NCBI GenBank assembly: GCA_950097015.1
Contig: CATNEN010000001.1
Coordinates: 14,749,001 to 14,813,000 of the forward strand
DNA: 64,000 bases
Source of the DNA: Macrostomum hystrix
Taxonomy: Eukaryota; Platyhelminthes; Macrostomidae
Direction: 5' to 3'
In this document: positions 1 through 12,058 of the stretch, one piece after another
Position numbering within the stretch: position 1 is the first letter of the stretch
Layout: each line of letters begins with the position of its first letter
Translations under genes and position numbers: made by a program
The notes under the pieces: generated by a model
Seen by the model: only the letters and a program-made list of their open reading frames with translations
What the model was told of the DNA's origin: nothing
Database searches by the model: none

Positions 1-3000
1 ATGGACTTGGCAACGCACTCCTATGACGTCATACTGACGGACGGGCTGTTCATAATAGCCCGAATCTGCTACGCATTCAGCTTGTTCTCCTTCTACATCA
101 GACTAATGTACATCTTCAGCTTCCATATCGCCCTGGGACCCAAGCTGATCATGATTGGCAAGATGGTCATCAACGATCTAGTGCCCTTCATGGTCATCCT
201 GCTGGTCTTCATTCTGGGCTACGGTGTGGCTGCTCAGTCCATCGCCTATCCGACTGGATTTTACACGCCCAGTCCAGAGTTCAACAAGACCTCGCCGGAC
301 AAGATGACCCAGACCGAAATCTTTATTCACTTTCTTACTAGGGCCTATTTTCAAATGTTTGGCGACTTCGGATTGGATTCTATACAAGCCGAGGGTGAGT
401 TATGGGGTCCTCGTAATACTAATATCTGTAACGACTCCTGAGCTCACACACATAGGTGTTGTTTATCTGCCCTAAGTTGTACGACCAGCCCTCGTAACGA
501 ACGCGGATTCGAGCACAGGGACGTTAGTTACCAGGACGGTAAATTTGAGTTTCTAATAGTAGCATGGCGTCCTAAAAAACAAATGACGTAGGTTAACTGA
601 GGGTACCTACTTAAGGTTAAGGTTAAGTAGGTAAACGTTTCGATAGCGAGGTAAATGCCTCGTCATCGAATTTTTAGAGTCTATTTGTGGGACTGACCTT
701 TTAACTAATATTATTCCGATAAAAAAGAACAAATGGTCATCTCTAACTGTACAATATTTCCTTCGACCGTTCCACAGACAAAGACTGCCTGGACGAAGGC
801 AAATGTCCCCATTGGACTGCCAAATGGCTCCTACCAATCATGCTTGGCGTGTATGTGCTCCTGACCAACATTCTAATGTTCAACCTGTTGATCGCAATGT
901 TCTCCAGCACTTACGAGTCTATCAATCAGTTCTCCGCTCTGCACTGGAACTATCAGAGGTACAGCATGATCAAGGAGTACATTGAGAGGTCTCCGCTGGC
1001 ACCGCCATTGATTATCATCTGGCACGTCTACGAGCTGGCCTTCTACATTCAACTGCGATATCAAGGACGGAAACGCTCGGAGCTGGAGGACCCGCTGCGA
1101 ATCAGCTACAAGGACAATGTGAAAAAGGAGCGCGAGCTAATCAAATGGGAGCATATGAAGGCCATGGACTTCCTTCGGCAGGGCCAGGAATCTCACAGCA
1201 AGAAGGTGGGTTTGGGGTGGGTGCTGCAGGCTGAGAGAATTGGAGGTTGAGGTGGGTGGTGCAGGCTGAGAGAATCGGAGGTTGGGGTGGGTGCTGCAGG
1301 CTGAGAGAATCGGAGGTTGGGGTGGGTGCTGCAGGCTGAGGTGGGTGATCTAGGGTGAGAGAATAGGAGGTTGAGGTGGGTGGTGCAGGGAGAGAGAATC
1401 GGAGGGTGGGGTGGGTGCTGTAGGCTAAGAGAATCGGAATTTGGCGAGTTATTCTAATTTTAAAGCTGTCGATGTTTTTAGTAAAAAAATGAGCAACTTT
1501 TTCTTTAATGTCGTCAGGGCGGTCGGTCGGACTCCAGGTCGGTGATCGTGCGGACTTCCGGACCGCAGCCGGGCCTCCTGCCCACGGCGGCCGCTGACGT
1601 GGCCAAGCAGATGTCGGACGCCACCAGCGGCATCGGCCTGGAGTTGGAGAAGAAGTTCAAGAATGTCGACTCGCAGCTGACAAAAATCAGCGCCGATTTC
1701 GATGCCCGACTGTCCGAGCTGACTAACACTCTCGCCACCTTCACCGTCACTGTTCAGGCCCTACGCGAAGGTCAAGACCGTCTGGCCACTGTGCAGCAGG
1801 CCCGCTCGTTCGCTGGCGCTGTTGGCAGCGCGGAGGCTCAGCAGCAGCAGCTCGCTCAGCTGGAGCAGCGGGTTCTTGACGCGGTTCGTCAGGCCTACCA
1901 GGCCGCCCCGCCGGCTTGGTTTCAGGAGCTGTCACGTGCCGCAGCCATCGAGGCTCTGGCATCGACGCCGGTGTCGGTGCGTGATTTAGACAGCGGCGCT
2001 CTGCAGCAGTTGACCGAAGCGGCCTCTTCAACCGTTGGCAGCGGACATAGGCGCTGGCGACGACGCGTTGTACCGTCCGGTTTGACGTCGGAAGCCGCAG
2101 CAGCGCTTGGAGCGGGGTCGGCCGCGGGAGCGACCGCGGGGCTGGAACGAGCCACGACGGCGTCGGGTAGTCAGTCGGGTCCCTTCGTAGCTAGTCCCGG
2201 TGGCGGCAGTGGTGGCGCCGGCGGCGGCAGCGGCGCGGGTGTCGGCGGCGCTGCGGCCGGCGAAAGCAGTCAGCAATCGGAGGAGGATGACGAAGAAGAC
2301 GATAACAGGGATTACGAAGAGGAGGACGCGGCGACGATCAGGCCATTGGTGGACGATCCGGCGATTGGGCGACTGGTCCAGTACCTCAGCCTGCAGCACC
2401 GCCTGTGGCGCTATGTGCCGTTTAACTTTGAACAATATCCCGGCATGAGAATGAATGTGCCGCCAGAAAAGATAGCGTGGGAGGTGAGTAACACTTTAGG
2501 ATTGTCTAGCTTTTCATTATAAGGACCCAATAAATATTTCCAAGGCTCAAGGAACCGTCACGAGAATCTAAGAATCGTTTCAAAACCTCAGAAACTTTCC
2601 GAAGACTCGTGGAATCTTCCGAAGACTTATGGAATCTTCCGAAAACTCATGGAATCTTCCGAAGACTCATGGAATCTTCCGAAGACACGTGGAATCTTCC
2701 GAAGACACGTGGAATCTTTCGAAGACTCGTGGAATCTCGCGAAGACTCACGGAATCTTCCGAAGACTCATGGAATCTTCCGAAGACACGTGGAATCTTCC
2801 GAAGACACGTGGAATCTTTCGAAGACTCGTGGAATCTCGCGAAGACTCACGGAATCTTCCGAAGACTCATGGAATCTTCCGAAGACATTCGTGGCTTCCT
2901 TTAACCCACTGAATCTCCCCAAGACTAAAAAACTTCCAGTTTCGTGAAGAGTCAAGGGTTTGGTGTCGCCAAATATTATTATTACAAGCGTACTACTGCT

Positions 3001-6000
3001 ATTATGTATTATTTACAATAGACTCAGACTAAATCAATATGGCATCAATGCAGCGAGACCCGTCGGCAAGTCTGCCCATTCTAGGGTCGTTCGGTCCAAA
3101 ACACCTTGGTGACAAGGAAGGCTTATAAAATGATTCAATCGCCCCCGAGTCTAGCACACACATGGCTGCTCATTTCAGGTCGAATACAAGGACTATTTCG
3201 CATACGACGCCTCAGAGGAAGTATTGATCTACCCGAACGAGGAAAGCTACGATGGACCAACAGAGTAAGCCAAGTGGTTTTTGTTTTATTTTGAAAGTCT
3301 TCTCGGAACCGATAATTTATTCTGACAATCAGCTTTATCTACATGCACTTTAAATACTTTGTCTACCTTGTAAAGTACATTACATTACCTCATCTTCTAC
3401 CCAATTTAAATTTTCTATTTTATCTACTTTCTCAACATTTTTATATTATCTAACTGTATGAAATGTTTCTAGACAATTTATTTTGTTTATCCCGCGTACT
3501 TTCCTGTCTGCCGATTTTCCATCTACTTTGCCAACCGTCTCTACTATGTCTACTCTTCTCTGTTTAAAAAGCCTATCACCGTTACCTACCCTATTTACTT
3601 CAACTACCTATCTACTCTAACTACACTATCTACCATGTCTACTCTGTCTACCTAATCTACTTTGTCTACCCTAATGTACTTTTTCTACCCTATCAACTTT
3701 GACTACCCTGTCTACTTTATCTACCCTGTCTACTCAATCTACCTAATCTAATTTATCCCCAATATCCACTTTGTCTACTCTATCTACTTTGTCTACCCTG
3801 TCTACTCAATCCATCTAGTTTACTTTATCCCCAATATCCACTTTGTCTACCCTATCTACTTTGTCTACTGTATCTACTTTGTCTACTGTATCTACTTTGT
3901 CTACCCTATCTACTTTGTCTACTGTATCTACTTTGTCTATCCTATCTACTTTGTCTACTGTATCTACTTTATCTACCCTGTCTACTCAATCCACCTAATT
4001 TACTTTATCCCCAATATCCACTTGTTCTACCCTATCCACTTTGTCTACCCTATCCACTTTGTCTACTGTATCTACTTTATCTACCCTGTCTACTCAATCC
4101 ACCTAATTTACTTTATCCCCAATATCCACTTGTTCTACCCTATCCACTTTGTCTACCCTATCTACTTTGTCTACTGTATCTACTTTGTCTACTGTATCTA
4201 CTTTGTCTACCCTATCTACTTTGTCTACTGTATCTACTTTGTCTACCCTATCTACTTTGTCTACTGTATCTACTTTGTCTACCCTATCTACTTTGTCTAC
4301 TGTATCTACTTTGTCCATTTTGTCTACTCGGTCTAGCTTACCTACTTAATCCACAATATCCTCATTGTCTACCCTATCCGCAGGCCGCTGCAGTCGATCC
4401 GCTTCAACCAGTTGGATTTGAACTCAGGCATGCAACGGCAGAGCATGCTGGGTAAATACCGCTTGGATCCCCTTGGCGCCCCGTTGAATCCCACGGGCAG
4501 AACCGGACTCAAATGCAAAGGACTCCTGCCCCGCTGGGGACCCAACAACGCCGTGGTGATCGCCATGACCAGGTGGAGTAGGGCTCCATCAGGAGCCATC
4601 ATTCATCGCCTGGGCCATCCCATACTGCAGGTGCTGGCGCTGTTTCGGCACAAACAGTTCTGCCTGCCATGGGTGAGTATTTATTATGCAAACTAGTCCG
4701 TTGCTTAGCAACATGAGAAGCAGAAACTGCCGAAAAAAATGACTTCGTTGAACCATCGACTTCAAGTTCAATAGAATATTCTCAAGACAAACATCGACTT
4801 ATATAATCAACGACCGAATCTTACCAAGACTCTAAGAATCTTCCCAAACCTTTAGGAATCCTACCAAGACTCTAGGAATCTTACCAAGACACTAGGAATC
4901 TTTCTACGACTCTAGGAATCTTACCAAGACACTAGGAATCTTTCTACGACTCTAGGAATCTTACCAAGACACTAGGAATCTTACCAGGCCTCTAGGCATC
5001 TTTTCAAGACACTAGGAACCTTTCGAAGACTCTAGGAATCTTACCAGGACTCTAGGAATCTTTCTAAGACTCTAGGAATCTTACCAAGACACTAGGAATC
5101 TTTCTAAGACTCTAGGAATCTTTCTAAGACTCTAGGAATCTTACCAAGACACTAGGAATCTTTCTAAGACTCTAGGAATCTTACCAAGACACTAGGAATC
5201 TTTCTAAGACTCTAGGCATCTTTTCAAGACACTAGGAATCTTTCTAAGACTCTAGGAATCTTACCAAGACTCTAGGAATCTTACCAAGACACTAGGAATC
5301 TTTCTAAGACTCTAGGAATCTTACCAAGACACTAGGAATCTTACCAAGACTCTAGGAATCTTACCAAGACTCTAGGAATCTTACCAAGACACTAGGAATC
5401 TTACCAGGACTCTAGGCATCTTTTCAAGACACTAGGAACCTTTCGAAGACTCTAGGAATCTTACCAGGACTCTAGGCATCTTTTCAAGACACTAGGAATC
5501 TTACCAAGACACTAGGAATCTTACCAGGACTCTAGGCATCTTTTCAAGACACTAGGAACCTTTCGAAGACTCTAGGAATCTTACCAGGACTCTAGGAATC
5601 TTACCAAGACTCTAGGAACCTTTCCAAGTCTTTAGGAATCTTCCCAAACCTCTAGGAATCTTCCCCAGGAATGCTTTTATCTATTCATTTAAGCCACGAA
5701 ATCTTATGAAGCATCAAGGAACAATTCCTCCCAAAATCCCAAACAATACCAGTTCCTGACTGATCATTTCGACCAATGCGACTACGACGACTGCGTGCCG
5801 GCGCTGCTAAAGAATTTCATCAGTCGCCGACTAAAGCAGCTGCTGCAGCGACGCGACGCTAGACAGGAAATCAACGCCATTGTGAAGGGTCGAGCTGAAC
5901 AGGTAAGTCCTGTACTTTCTTGTTTGCTCAGCTACACACAAATATTTTTAATCTATCACTCTAAAAGTACTTATATTTTATTCAAAGCCAAATATCGCGT

Positions 6001-9000
6001 TTTATTGTCTAACAGGTTGACAAGTGTGTCTAACAGGTTGACTAGTGTGTCTAACAGGTTGACTAGTGTGTCTAACATGTGGACTAGTGTGTTTAACAGG
6101 TTGACTAGTGTGTCTAACAGGTTGACTAGTGTGTTTAACAGGTTGACTAGGTGTCTAACAGGTTGGCTAGTGTGTTTAACAGGTTGACTTGTGTGTCTAA
6201 CAGGTTGACTAGTGTGTCTAACAGATTTAATAGTGCGTCTAACAGGCTGAATAGTGTGTCTAACAGGTTGACTATTGTGTCCAACAGGTGTCTAACAGGG
6301 TAGTCTGTCCTTTTCTAACGAAAATTGTTTCCTTCCTGTCAATTACTTTGCAGGCCATTCGAAACGCGACCTCAGAAACGGTTTGTTCCTAAAATAATTT
6401 TCAAGTCGTTGTCAATCTAACCGTTAGAACATGTTATGTTAATAGCGTGCCGCACTAACCTGCTTAGTTTATCAGCTGATGTAGCTTAAGCAAATTTTTT
6501 TTCCGCTACTTTAACACTATACTATATGTTGACTAGTTTTGCACGCTAACTAGGCACATGCATTTTTCGTCTATTAGATGAATGTAGCTATTTCGATAGT
6601 AATGCTTTTCAAATTACGCTCGCATATTCTTACTTATCTGATGATAAATCAACATTAAATAGCGTGTCAATACAGTCTACGTTGTCTACTCCGTCTGCTC
6701 TGGTTACTTTGTCTACTCTGTCTACCTTGTCTACTCTATCTACTTCCTTTACTCTGTATAATTTGGCTACTTGTCTATTCTGTATAGTTTGTCTGCTCTA
6801 TTTACTCTATATACATTCCCTGCTGTTCGCTTTGTCTACTTGTCTAATCTGTCTACTCCGTCTACTTTGTCTACTTTGTCCATTCTGTCCACTCTGTCTA
6901 CTGTCTACTTTTTCTACTCTGTCTACTCTGTCTACTTTATCTACTTTGTCTACTCTGTCTACTTTGTCCATTCTGTCCACTCTGTCTACTGTCTACTTTG
7001 TCTACTCTGTCTACTCTGTCTACTTTATCTACTTTGTCTACTCTGTCTACTTTGTCCATTCTGTCCACTCTGTCTACTGTCTACTTTTTCTACTCTGTCT
7101 ACTCTGTCTACTTTATCTACTTTGTCTACTCTGTCTACTTTGTCCATTCTGTCCACTCTGTCTACTGTCTACTTTTTCTACTCTGTCTACTCTGTCTACT
7201 TTATCTACTTTGTCTACTCTGTCTACTTTGTCCATTCTGTCCACTCTGTCTACTGTCTACTTTGTCTACTCTGTCTACTCCGTCCACTTTGTCTACTTTG
7301 TCCATTCTATCCACTGTGTCTATTATCTACTTTGTCTACTCTGTCTACTTTGTCTAATCTGTCTACTTTGTCTCCTCTGTCTACTTTGTCCATTCTGTCT
7401 CCTCTGCAGTCTACTCCGTCTACTTTGTCTACTTTGTCCATTCTGTCCACTCTGTCTACTGTCTACTCCGTCTACTTTGTCTACTTTGTCCATTCTGTCC
7501 ACTCTGTCTACTGTCTACTTTGTCTACTCTGTCTACTCTGTCTTCTTTATCTACTTTGTCTACTCTGTCTACTTTTTCTACTCTGTCTAATTTGTCTACT
7601 TTGTCTACTCGGTCTACTTTGTCTACACTGTCTACTCTGTCTACTTTGTCTACTCTGTCTACTTTGTCTACTCTGTCTACTGTCTACTTTGTCTACTCTG
7701 TCTACTTTTTCTGCTCCGGCTAATATTTCTACTTTATGCACCTTGTCTACTTTGGCTACAAGCTATCCAAACCAGTTTACAGCCAGTTTTGTCTACCCTT
7801 TCCTACGCCAAACTGTCCATTCATTTCAGGTCTCCCCCCATATAACAATGCTTCATTTATCACATCTCAGTTTGATATCGTGAATTATTCAGAAAAAAAC
7901 TACGGCAAGTCATATAAGTCTAGAAGTTGTACAGTAACTAAGGTAGAGGCTGGTTCACCACAGAGTTATCGATTCGCTGCAGCAGCTGAGCCAACTGCAA
8001 CAGTTCCATGCAAGCCTGTACGGCTCGTATAACTTACTGTTTTGTCTCATGCATTGCTCTCTGACATCAGAAAGTCAAGTGAACCTACAAGGGGGACCTT
8101 CTGAAAGCATGCCTATTATTGCTTTTTACCCAATGAAATACAAGCCTTTCTTGCCTGGACGGAACTCTGCATCCACTGCTATATGGGATGAAAATATTAA
8201 CCGATAAGTTTTGTAGTTCAATGTTTTCGTGCAACTTTGAACGAATATTACACCGTAGGACATGTCCTAAGTATTAGCAATAACCTTGAGTCGTTTAGGT
8301 CTTACCCGCAATCCATAAAGTTATCCCTAGTTTTTGCAATCCTCCTTAATCCTCGTGGTTATCCGTAACCCTAGAGATTATCCTTAATCCTTTAGATCGT
8401 TCCTAATACTTTGGATTATCCCGAATCCTTTGGATAATTCCTAAGCCTTTAGATTATCCCTAATCATAGTGATTATCCTTAATCCAAGAGATTATCCCTA
8501 ATCCTAGAGATTATCCCTAATCCTAGAGATTATCCCTAATCCTAGAGATTATCCCTAATCCTAGAGATTATCCCTAATCCTAGAGATTATCCCTAATCCT
8601 AGAGATTATCCCTAATCCTAGAGATTATCCCTAATCCTAGAGATTATCCCTAATCCTAGAGATTATCCCTAATCCTAGAGATTATCCCTAATCCTAGAGA
8701 TTATCCCTAATCCTAGAGATTATCCCTAATCCTAGAGATTATCCCTAATCCTTAATATTATCCAAAATTCTCTAGATTACCCCAAATCCTAGAAACTATA
8801 TGTTTATCCTTGATCCTAGCGATCGCCCTAAAAGCTTAAGTATCTAAGCCCAAATGTCGCAAAGACATTAAGATCTTTAGGCTTGTTGCGGTTAAAATTT
8901 AACACCCCATCAGCAATGAACCCTAAGTGCACATTTTACCATCAGCCGCGTTTTCCCATCACAGCTTGTAATTTTTTCTCTATAGACTTTGAAAGTTTTG

Positions 9001-9874
9001 GAGATAGGTGAGAAACCTTATCGAAACAATAATTATAGCTCGTATAATTAACATATCATGCTTTGCTGGACTAAAAAAAGATAGTTATGCCCTAATTTGG
9101 ATTATTTGGTGAATTCCTAAAATATATTTTTCAGATTTTTAAAGGCTACCTGGACGACCACCTGAATGCCGACAATGCCTGGATTGAAGCCGTTGTCATC
9201 AACATTCACGAATCCGACAACTGGAAATTCTCGGATGCCATGCTCAAGGTCAGATCTGAAATTCATCACTGTCTCTCATACCTGAATCTCACAGTCTCAC
9301 CCTGAATCTCACTCCCTCTCATACCTGAATCTCACAGTCTCACCCTAAATCTCACAGTCTCACCCTAAATCTCACTGTCTCTCATACCTGAATCTCAGTG
9401 TCTCTCATACCTGAATCTCACTGTCTCTCATACCTGAATCTCACTGTCTCTCATACCTGAATCTCACTGTCTCTCATACCTGAATCTCACTGTCTCTCAT
9501 ACCTGAATCTCACTGTCTCATACCTGAATCTCACTGTCTCTCATACCTGAATCTCAGTGTCTCTCATACCTGAATCTCACAGTCTCACCCAAAATCTCAC
9601 AGTCTCACCCTAAATCTCACTGTCTCTCATACCTGAATCTCACTGTCTCTCATACCTGAATCTCACAGTCTCACCCTGAATCTTATAGTCTCAACTTGAG
9701 TCTCACAGTCTCACCCTGAACCACGCACACTTGAATTTCTTTGAGCAGGTGTTCTCAGAGCCGGACTCAGATGAGCAAGCTCGGTGGATGGAGGTAGCCT
9801 ACAGCACGGCAATGCGGTCAAGCCACTGCGAGATGCTCAAAACGATTGCATCGAATCATCGAGCTTATTTTTGA
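1..9874 (+). CDS. TRPM2-like: TRPM2-type cation channel with C-terminal NUDT9-like domain (5' part outside window)
   Basis: Plasma-membrane cation channel of the melastatin TRP family, of the type gated by ADP-ribose at a C-terminal NUDT9-homology domain. I join exons 1-394, 778-1205, 1518-2483, 3179-3264, 4384-4672, 5753-5902, 6354-6380, 9135-9248 and 9749-9874. All have GT-AG borders and consistent phase, giving 859 residues plus stop. Exon 1 holds the S4-S5 region (RLMYIF, LGPKLIMIGKM), S5 and the pore helix with FGDFGLD. Exon 2 holds two pore-loop cysteines, S6 (NLLIAMFSSTYE) and the TRP helix (WNYQRYSMIKEY). Exon 3 holds a coiled coil, then a Gly/Ala-rich and acidic linker, then RMNVPPEKIAWE. 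Exons 4-9 are NUDT9-like: PLNPTGRTGL, FKGYLDD, NADNAWIE and the terminal NHRAYF. The acidic pore residue suggests Ca2+ permeability (inference). The Nudix box is degenerate. The start codon lies upstream of the window. Confidence 0.9.
1206..1440 (+). repeat. Minisatellite, about 35-bp unit (TRPM intron 2)
   Basis: About six imperfect copies of a G-rich unit containing GGTGGGTGCTGCAGGCTGAG followed by AGAATCGGAGGTT. The array starts at the donor itself, since the intron begins GTGGGT. Runs of GGG and GGTGGG could favour G-rich secondary structure near the 5' splice site (inference). Confidence 0.85.
2595..2895 (+). repeat. 20-bp minisatellite (TRPM intron 3)
   Basis: About fifteen copies of a 20-bp unit, consensus ACTCATGGAATCTTCCGAAG, with variants CACGTGG and CTCGCGG. 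A block of several variant units appears twice in the same order, so there is a higher-order duplication. Long ORFs on both strands here are repeat artefacts. Confidence 0.9.
3590..4335 (+). repeat. CTACTTTGTCTACC-type minisatellite (TRPM intron 4)
   Basis: A pyrimidine-rich array built from CTACTTTGTCTACCCTAT (18 bp) and related 12- and 18-bp variants, more degenerate toward its 5' side. It ends about 50 bases before the acceptor of the next TRPM exon. The same motif fills much of intron 7 of this gene. Confidence 0.88.
4800..5670 (+). repeat. 20-bp minisatellite (TRPM intron 5)
   Basis: About forty copies of a 20-bp unit, consensus TCTAGGAATCTTACCAAGAC. Two main variants (TCTTACC and TCTTTCT) alternate. 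The unit has the same length and skeleton, GGAATCTT..CC..AAGAC, as the intron 3 array, so the two may share an origin. Confidence 0.92.
6005..6300 (+). repeat. 19-bp minisatellite (TRPM intron 6)
   Basis: About fifteen copies of GTGTCTAACAGGTTGACTA with a few substitutions. Each unit carries CTAACAG followed by GTTGA, which resembles a 3' splice site directly followed by a weak 5' splice site. The array ends about 50 bases upstream of the candidate micro-exon. Confidence 0.9.
6354..6380 (+). CDS. Candidate 27-nt micro-exon of the TRPM2-like gene
   Basis: A TTTGCAG acceptor is followed by nine in-frame codons (AIRNATSET) and a GTTTGT donor. The segment is phase 0 on both sides, so it can be included or skipped without changing frame. 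Inclusion places a short polar linker before FKGYLDD, where NUDT9 domains have a variable loop. The donor is not a strong consensus, so the exon may be alternative or not real. Confidence 0.45.
6665..7735 (+). repeat. CTACTTTGTCTACTCTGT minisatellite (TRPM intron 7, 5' array)
   Basis: About one kilobase of pyrimidine-rich tandem repeats on the theme CTACTCTGTCTACTTTGTCC. Long variant blocks of roughly 130-200 bp are duplicated almost exactly, including the segment with TTTGTCCATTCTGTCCACTC. All three forward frames stay open because the motif lacks stops, so the 300-370 residue ORFs here are not genes. Confidence 0.92.
8330..8770 (+). repeat. 19-bp minisatellite (TRPM intron 7, 3' array)
   Basis: Units of CTAATCCTAGAGATTATCC. 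About fourteen central copies (roughly 8500-8750) are nearly identical, and flanking copies are degenerate. The unit contains a short imperfect palindrome, ATCCTAGAGAT. Very homogeneous centre with decayed edges suggests recent expansion. Confidence 0.92.
9255..9720 (+). repeat. 23-bp minisatellite (TRPM intron 8)
   Basis: About twenty copies of a unit containing CTCATACCTGAATCTCACTG, alternating with a variant containing CTCACCCTAAATCTCACAG. It nearly fills the intron between the last two TRPM exons. Confidence 0.9.
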
Positions 9875-11890
9875 GCACTATTTTTGGAGGAAGCCGAGAA
9901 AGTTTGCGCGCTGCAGTGTGCGTGTTCTCAGAGTCTTTCTGAGACCAAACTCAGAGCATGGCACACTCTCTCAACTGAAAATAGTTTCCGGTCAAAGGAT
10001 GGCCGTTGAGAGAATTCTTGCATTGTTGAGAACTGGCCAATGTTGAGTGTTTCTTAGATGAGTTTTTTTCAACTTTCGCTTTGCAAAGGCTTCCTTGGGA
10101 TTAAATTTATGGTTTTAGAAGCAACTAAAAATCAGTTTTCTTAATGTAAAATGTAATATTTAAGGTTCACTCGCGTGTTGGTTTAAATTTTCTCATTAGC
10201 AAGTCGCTTTTTATTGACTGCGGTTAATAATTGATTGTCGTGTATCATATAGAATTCTAACATGATTGCCAAGCTAATGCTACACTGGTGTCGCACCGAC
10301 ATCCCTGAGTTCGATTCCGCGGTTGGGTCGCATTCATTTGGCCGGGGGGGCGTCCAAGTCACAGTGAGAGTGTACACTGCCTGACAATGAGACTTTCAGG
10401 GCAGATGTACACACCCTGTGTGAGCGTGTGCTCAGGAGTCAGCGAAATGCGTACAATCGCATGCCTCCTCGCTGGCTGCGGGTCTAGTGTCACCAATTAA
10501 TGCACCAGTTTATAAGCTAGAGTTTTTCCTAATTGACCACGATATTTATCCTACTATACAGAGGGAATACGATCCAACATTGAATGGATAAATTTTGTGA
10601 TTGTCTGTCATTTCTGCAAGAATTAGGCAATCAATTTCAGTTTTTCTCAACCCCCCATAATGCCCAAACTCATCTCCCAAGCTAAAGTCAATAAATTATC
10701 GCTCAAAAACCAAACACAAAAGTGCAGACAATTGCAGCTTCCACCATTTTTTCCACTTCCGTTAAAATTTTAGTTTTAGCTACGTTTCACGCGATAAAAA
10801 TCAATTTTTAAAGCAATTTTTTAGTTTTTTAATAACATTATCTTCGACATTCAACAAATTTAAACGGAATGTTTTGTTTCAAGTAATTTTTGTTAAAATT
10901 ACTCGCCATGTCTTCAACATATTCATCAGGAAATTGGTTTGAATTAAAACTGATTATTCAACTAACGGCATGCGAAGCTACTTGTTGCTGGAATATGTTC
11001 TGTTTTTTGTTGACATTTATTTATGTTACAAAAGCAAACTGTACTTCATTTCGCTTAATTGAAAATAACTAAATAAGATCAAGATGAATAGATAGATTTT
11101 GTTGCGTTTTTTAGATCCGACTTCAATTCAAAAACCAACGACAACGGAACTGACAGGCAAAGAGAAAACGGAAACTAGCTTAGACTTGATTAGATCAGCA
11201 AAGTTGAACTATAATGCACGAGATGTACTTTTACAGGCTGTTTGTACTGTCTAAACAGGCCTTTGTGTGTACTGCAGAAATCCTTTTGTTTTCAGTTTTT
11301 TGACGAACTCGACAATGCCACTATACTCCAGCTAGCTCTGTGTTTGTCTTGGAGAATTTGAGAGCGTTAAAAAATTTCTGGGTCACATGATGCGGAAGAC
11401 ATTGTAGAGAACAAAAAGCAATGCACACTAGCCAGCCACTAGTAATTAATCCTTGCCTATTTTTGCTAGCCAGAAACTGTGCGCGCGCATGGTGCCTGCA
11501 ATTCTAGTCTTTTACAACCGAGCCAGTAAAATAAACCTAAATCCCTTCTGGATGGATGGCGCCAGTGCAAAATCCCCAGATAATCGGTTTCGATAGCTTC
11601 GAGAAAACGTAAAAAAATACCCGACAAATGTTCCACTGAGTATTCGGTTTCTGGCATGTCTTTTTATAGAACTCATGTTCCAGAACAACTTTGAATGTGT
11701 TGAAAATTTTCTAAATAATTCTTATCTTGTCTTGTCTTGACCCGATTCCGTCATGGCTAAGTATTTTTAGCTTGGAAGATACTTATAAATGGGCATAAAC
11801 TGGTGTTAGATATCAGAATCAATTGTCGGCAGTATCAGTTGCTGAACGTGACAGAAACGTCAAATTGAGAATCTCAGGGTGTCTCGACCT
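9875..11890. other. Intergenic, no gene recognised (one decayed SINE)
   Basis: AT-rich sequence after the TRPM stop codon. Apart from the SINE copy near 10.3-10.5 kb I see no exon with family similarity or coding character. Short ORFs present start with non-ATG codons or are featureless. An AATAAA at 10690-10695 is far downstream of the TRPM stop and may not be used. Confidence 0.6.
10270..10505 (+). repeat. SINE family 1, copy with decayed 5' head
   Basis: Shares with the 61.3 kb copy a box B-like GAGTTCGATTCCGCGG, then ACACTGCCTGACAATGAG, GGGCAGATGTACACACC and CTCGCTGGCTGCGGGTCTAG. The tRNA-like A box region is poorly preserved and the middle is shortened, so this is an old or rearranged copy. 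Confidence 0.75.
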
Positions 11891-11902
11891 GCTCGCTCCA
11901 TG

Positions 11903-11940
11903 ATTGGCTGAAAACTAAATAGCAAACTTTCCATTGGCTG
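11903..11940. promoter_or_regulatory. Two inverted CCAAT boxes upstream of the GPCR gene
   Basis: The octamer ATTGGCTG occurs at 11903-11910 and again at 11933-11940, exactly 30 bp apart. These are inverted CCAAT boxes (NF-Y type), 120-155 bp upstream of the GPCR start codon, a plausible proximal promoter position. An initiator-like TCAGTCAGTG follows near 11980. Function is inferred from motif and position only. Confidence 0.45.
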
Positions 11941-12058
11941 CCAGGCATCTGATCACTGCTTATTAGCATCAGCGGGGGGTCAGTCAGTGAACACACGGGA
12001 CAGTCATCGCAGCAGCTACTGAATTCCATTGCCGTTCGCTTTGACCTCCAGCTCAGAA

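Noticed and set aside
1542-2522. Separate 326-residue gene starting at 1542
   Set aside because: The first codon is GTG inside an exon. A splice acceptor at 1517 joins it in phase to the TRPM channel exon ending at 1205, and a donor ends it at 2483.
12029-12058. Ten-residue N-terminal extension of the GPCR
   Set aside because: It begins with TTG. The first ATG in frame is at 12059.
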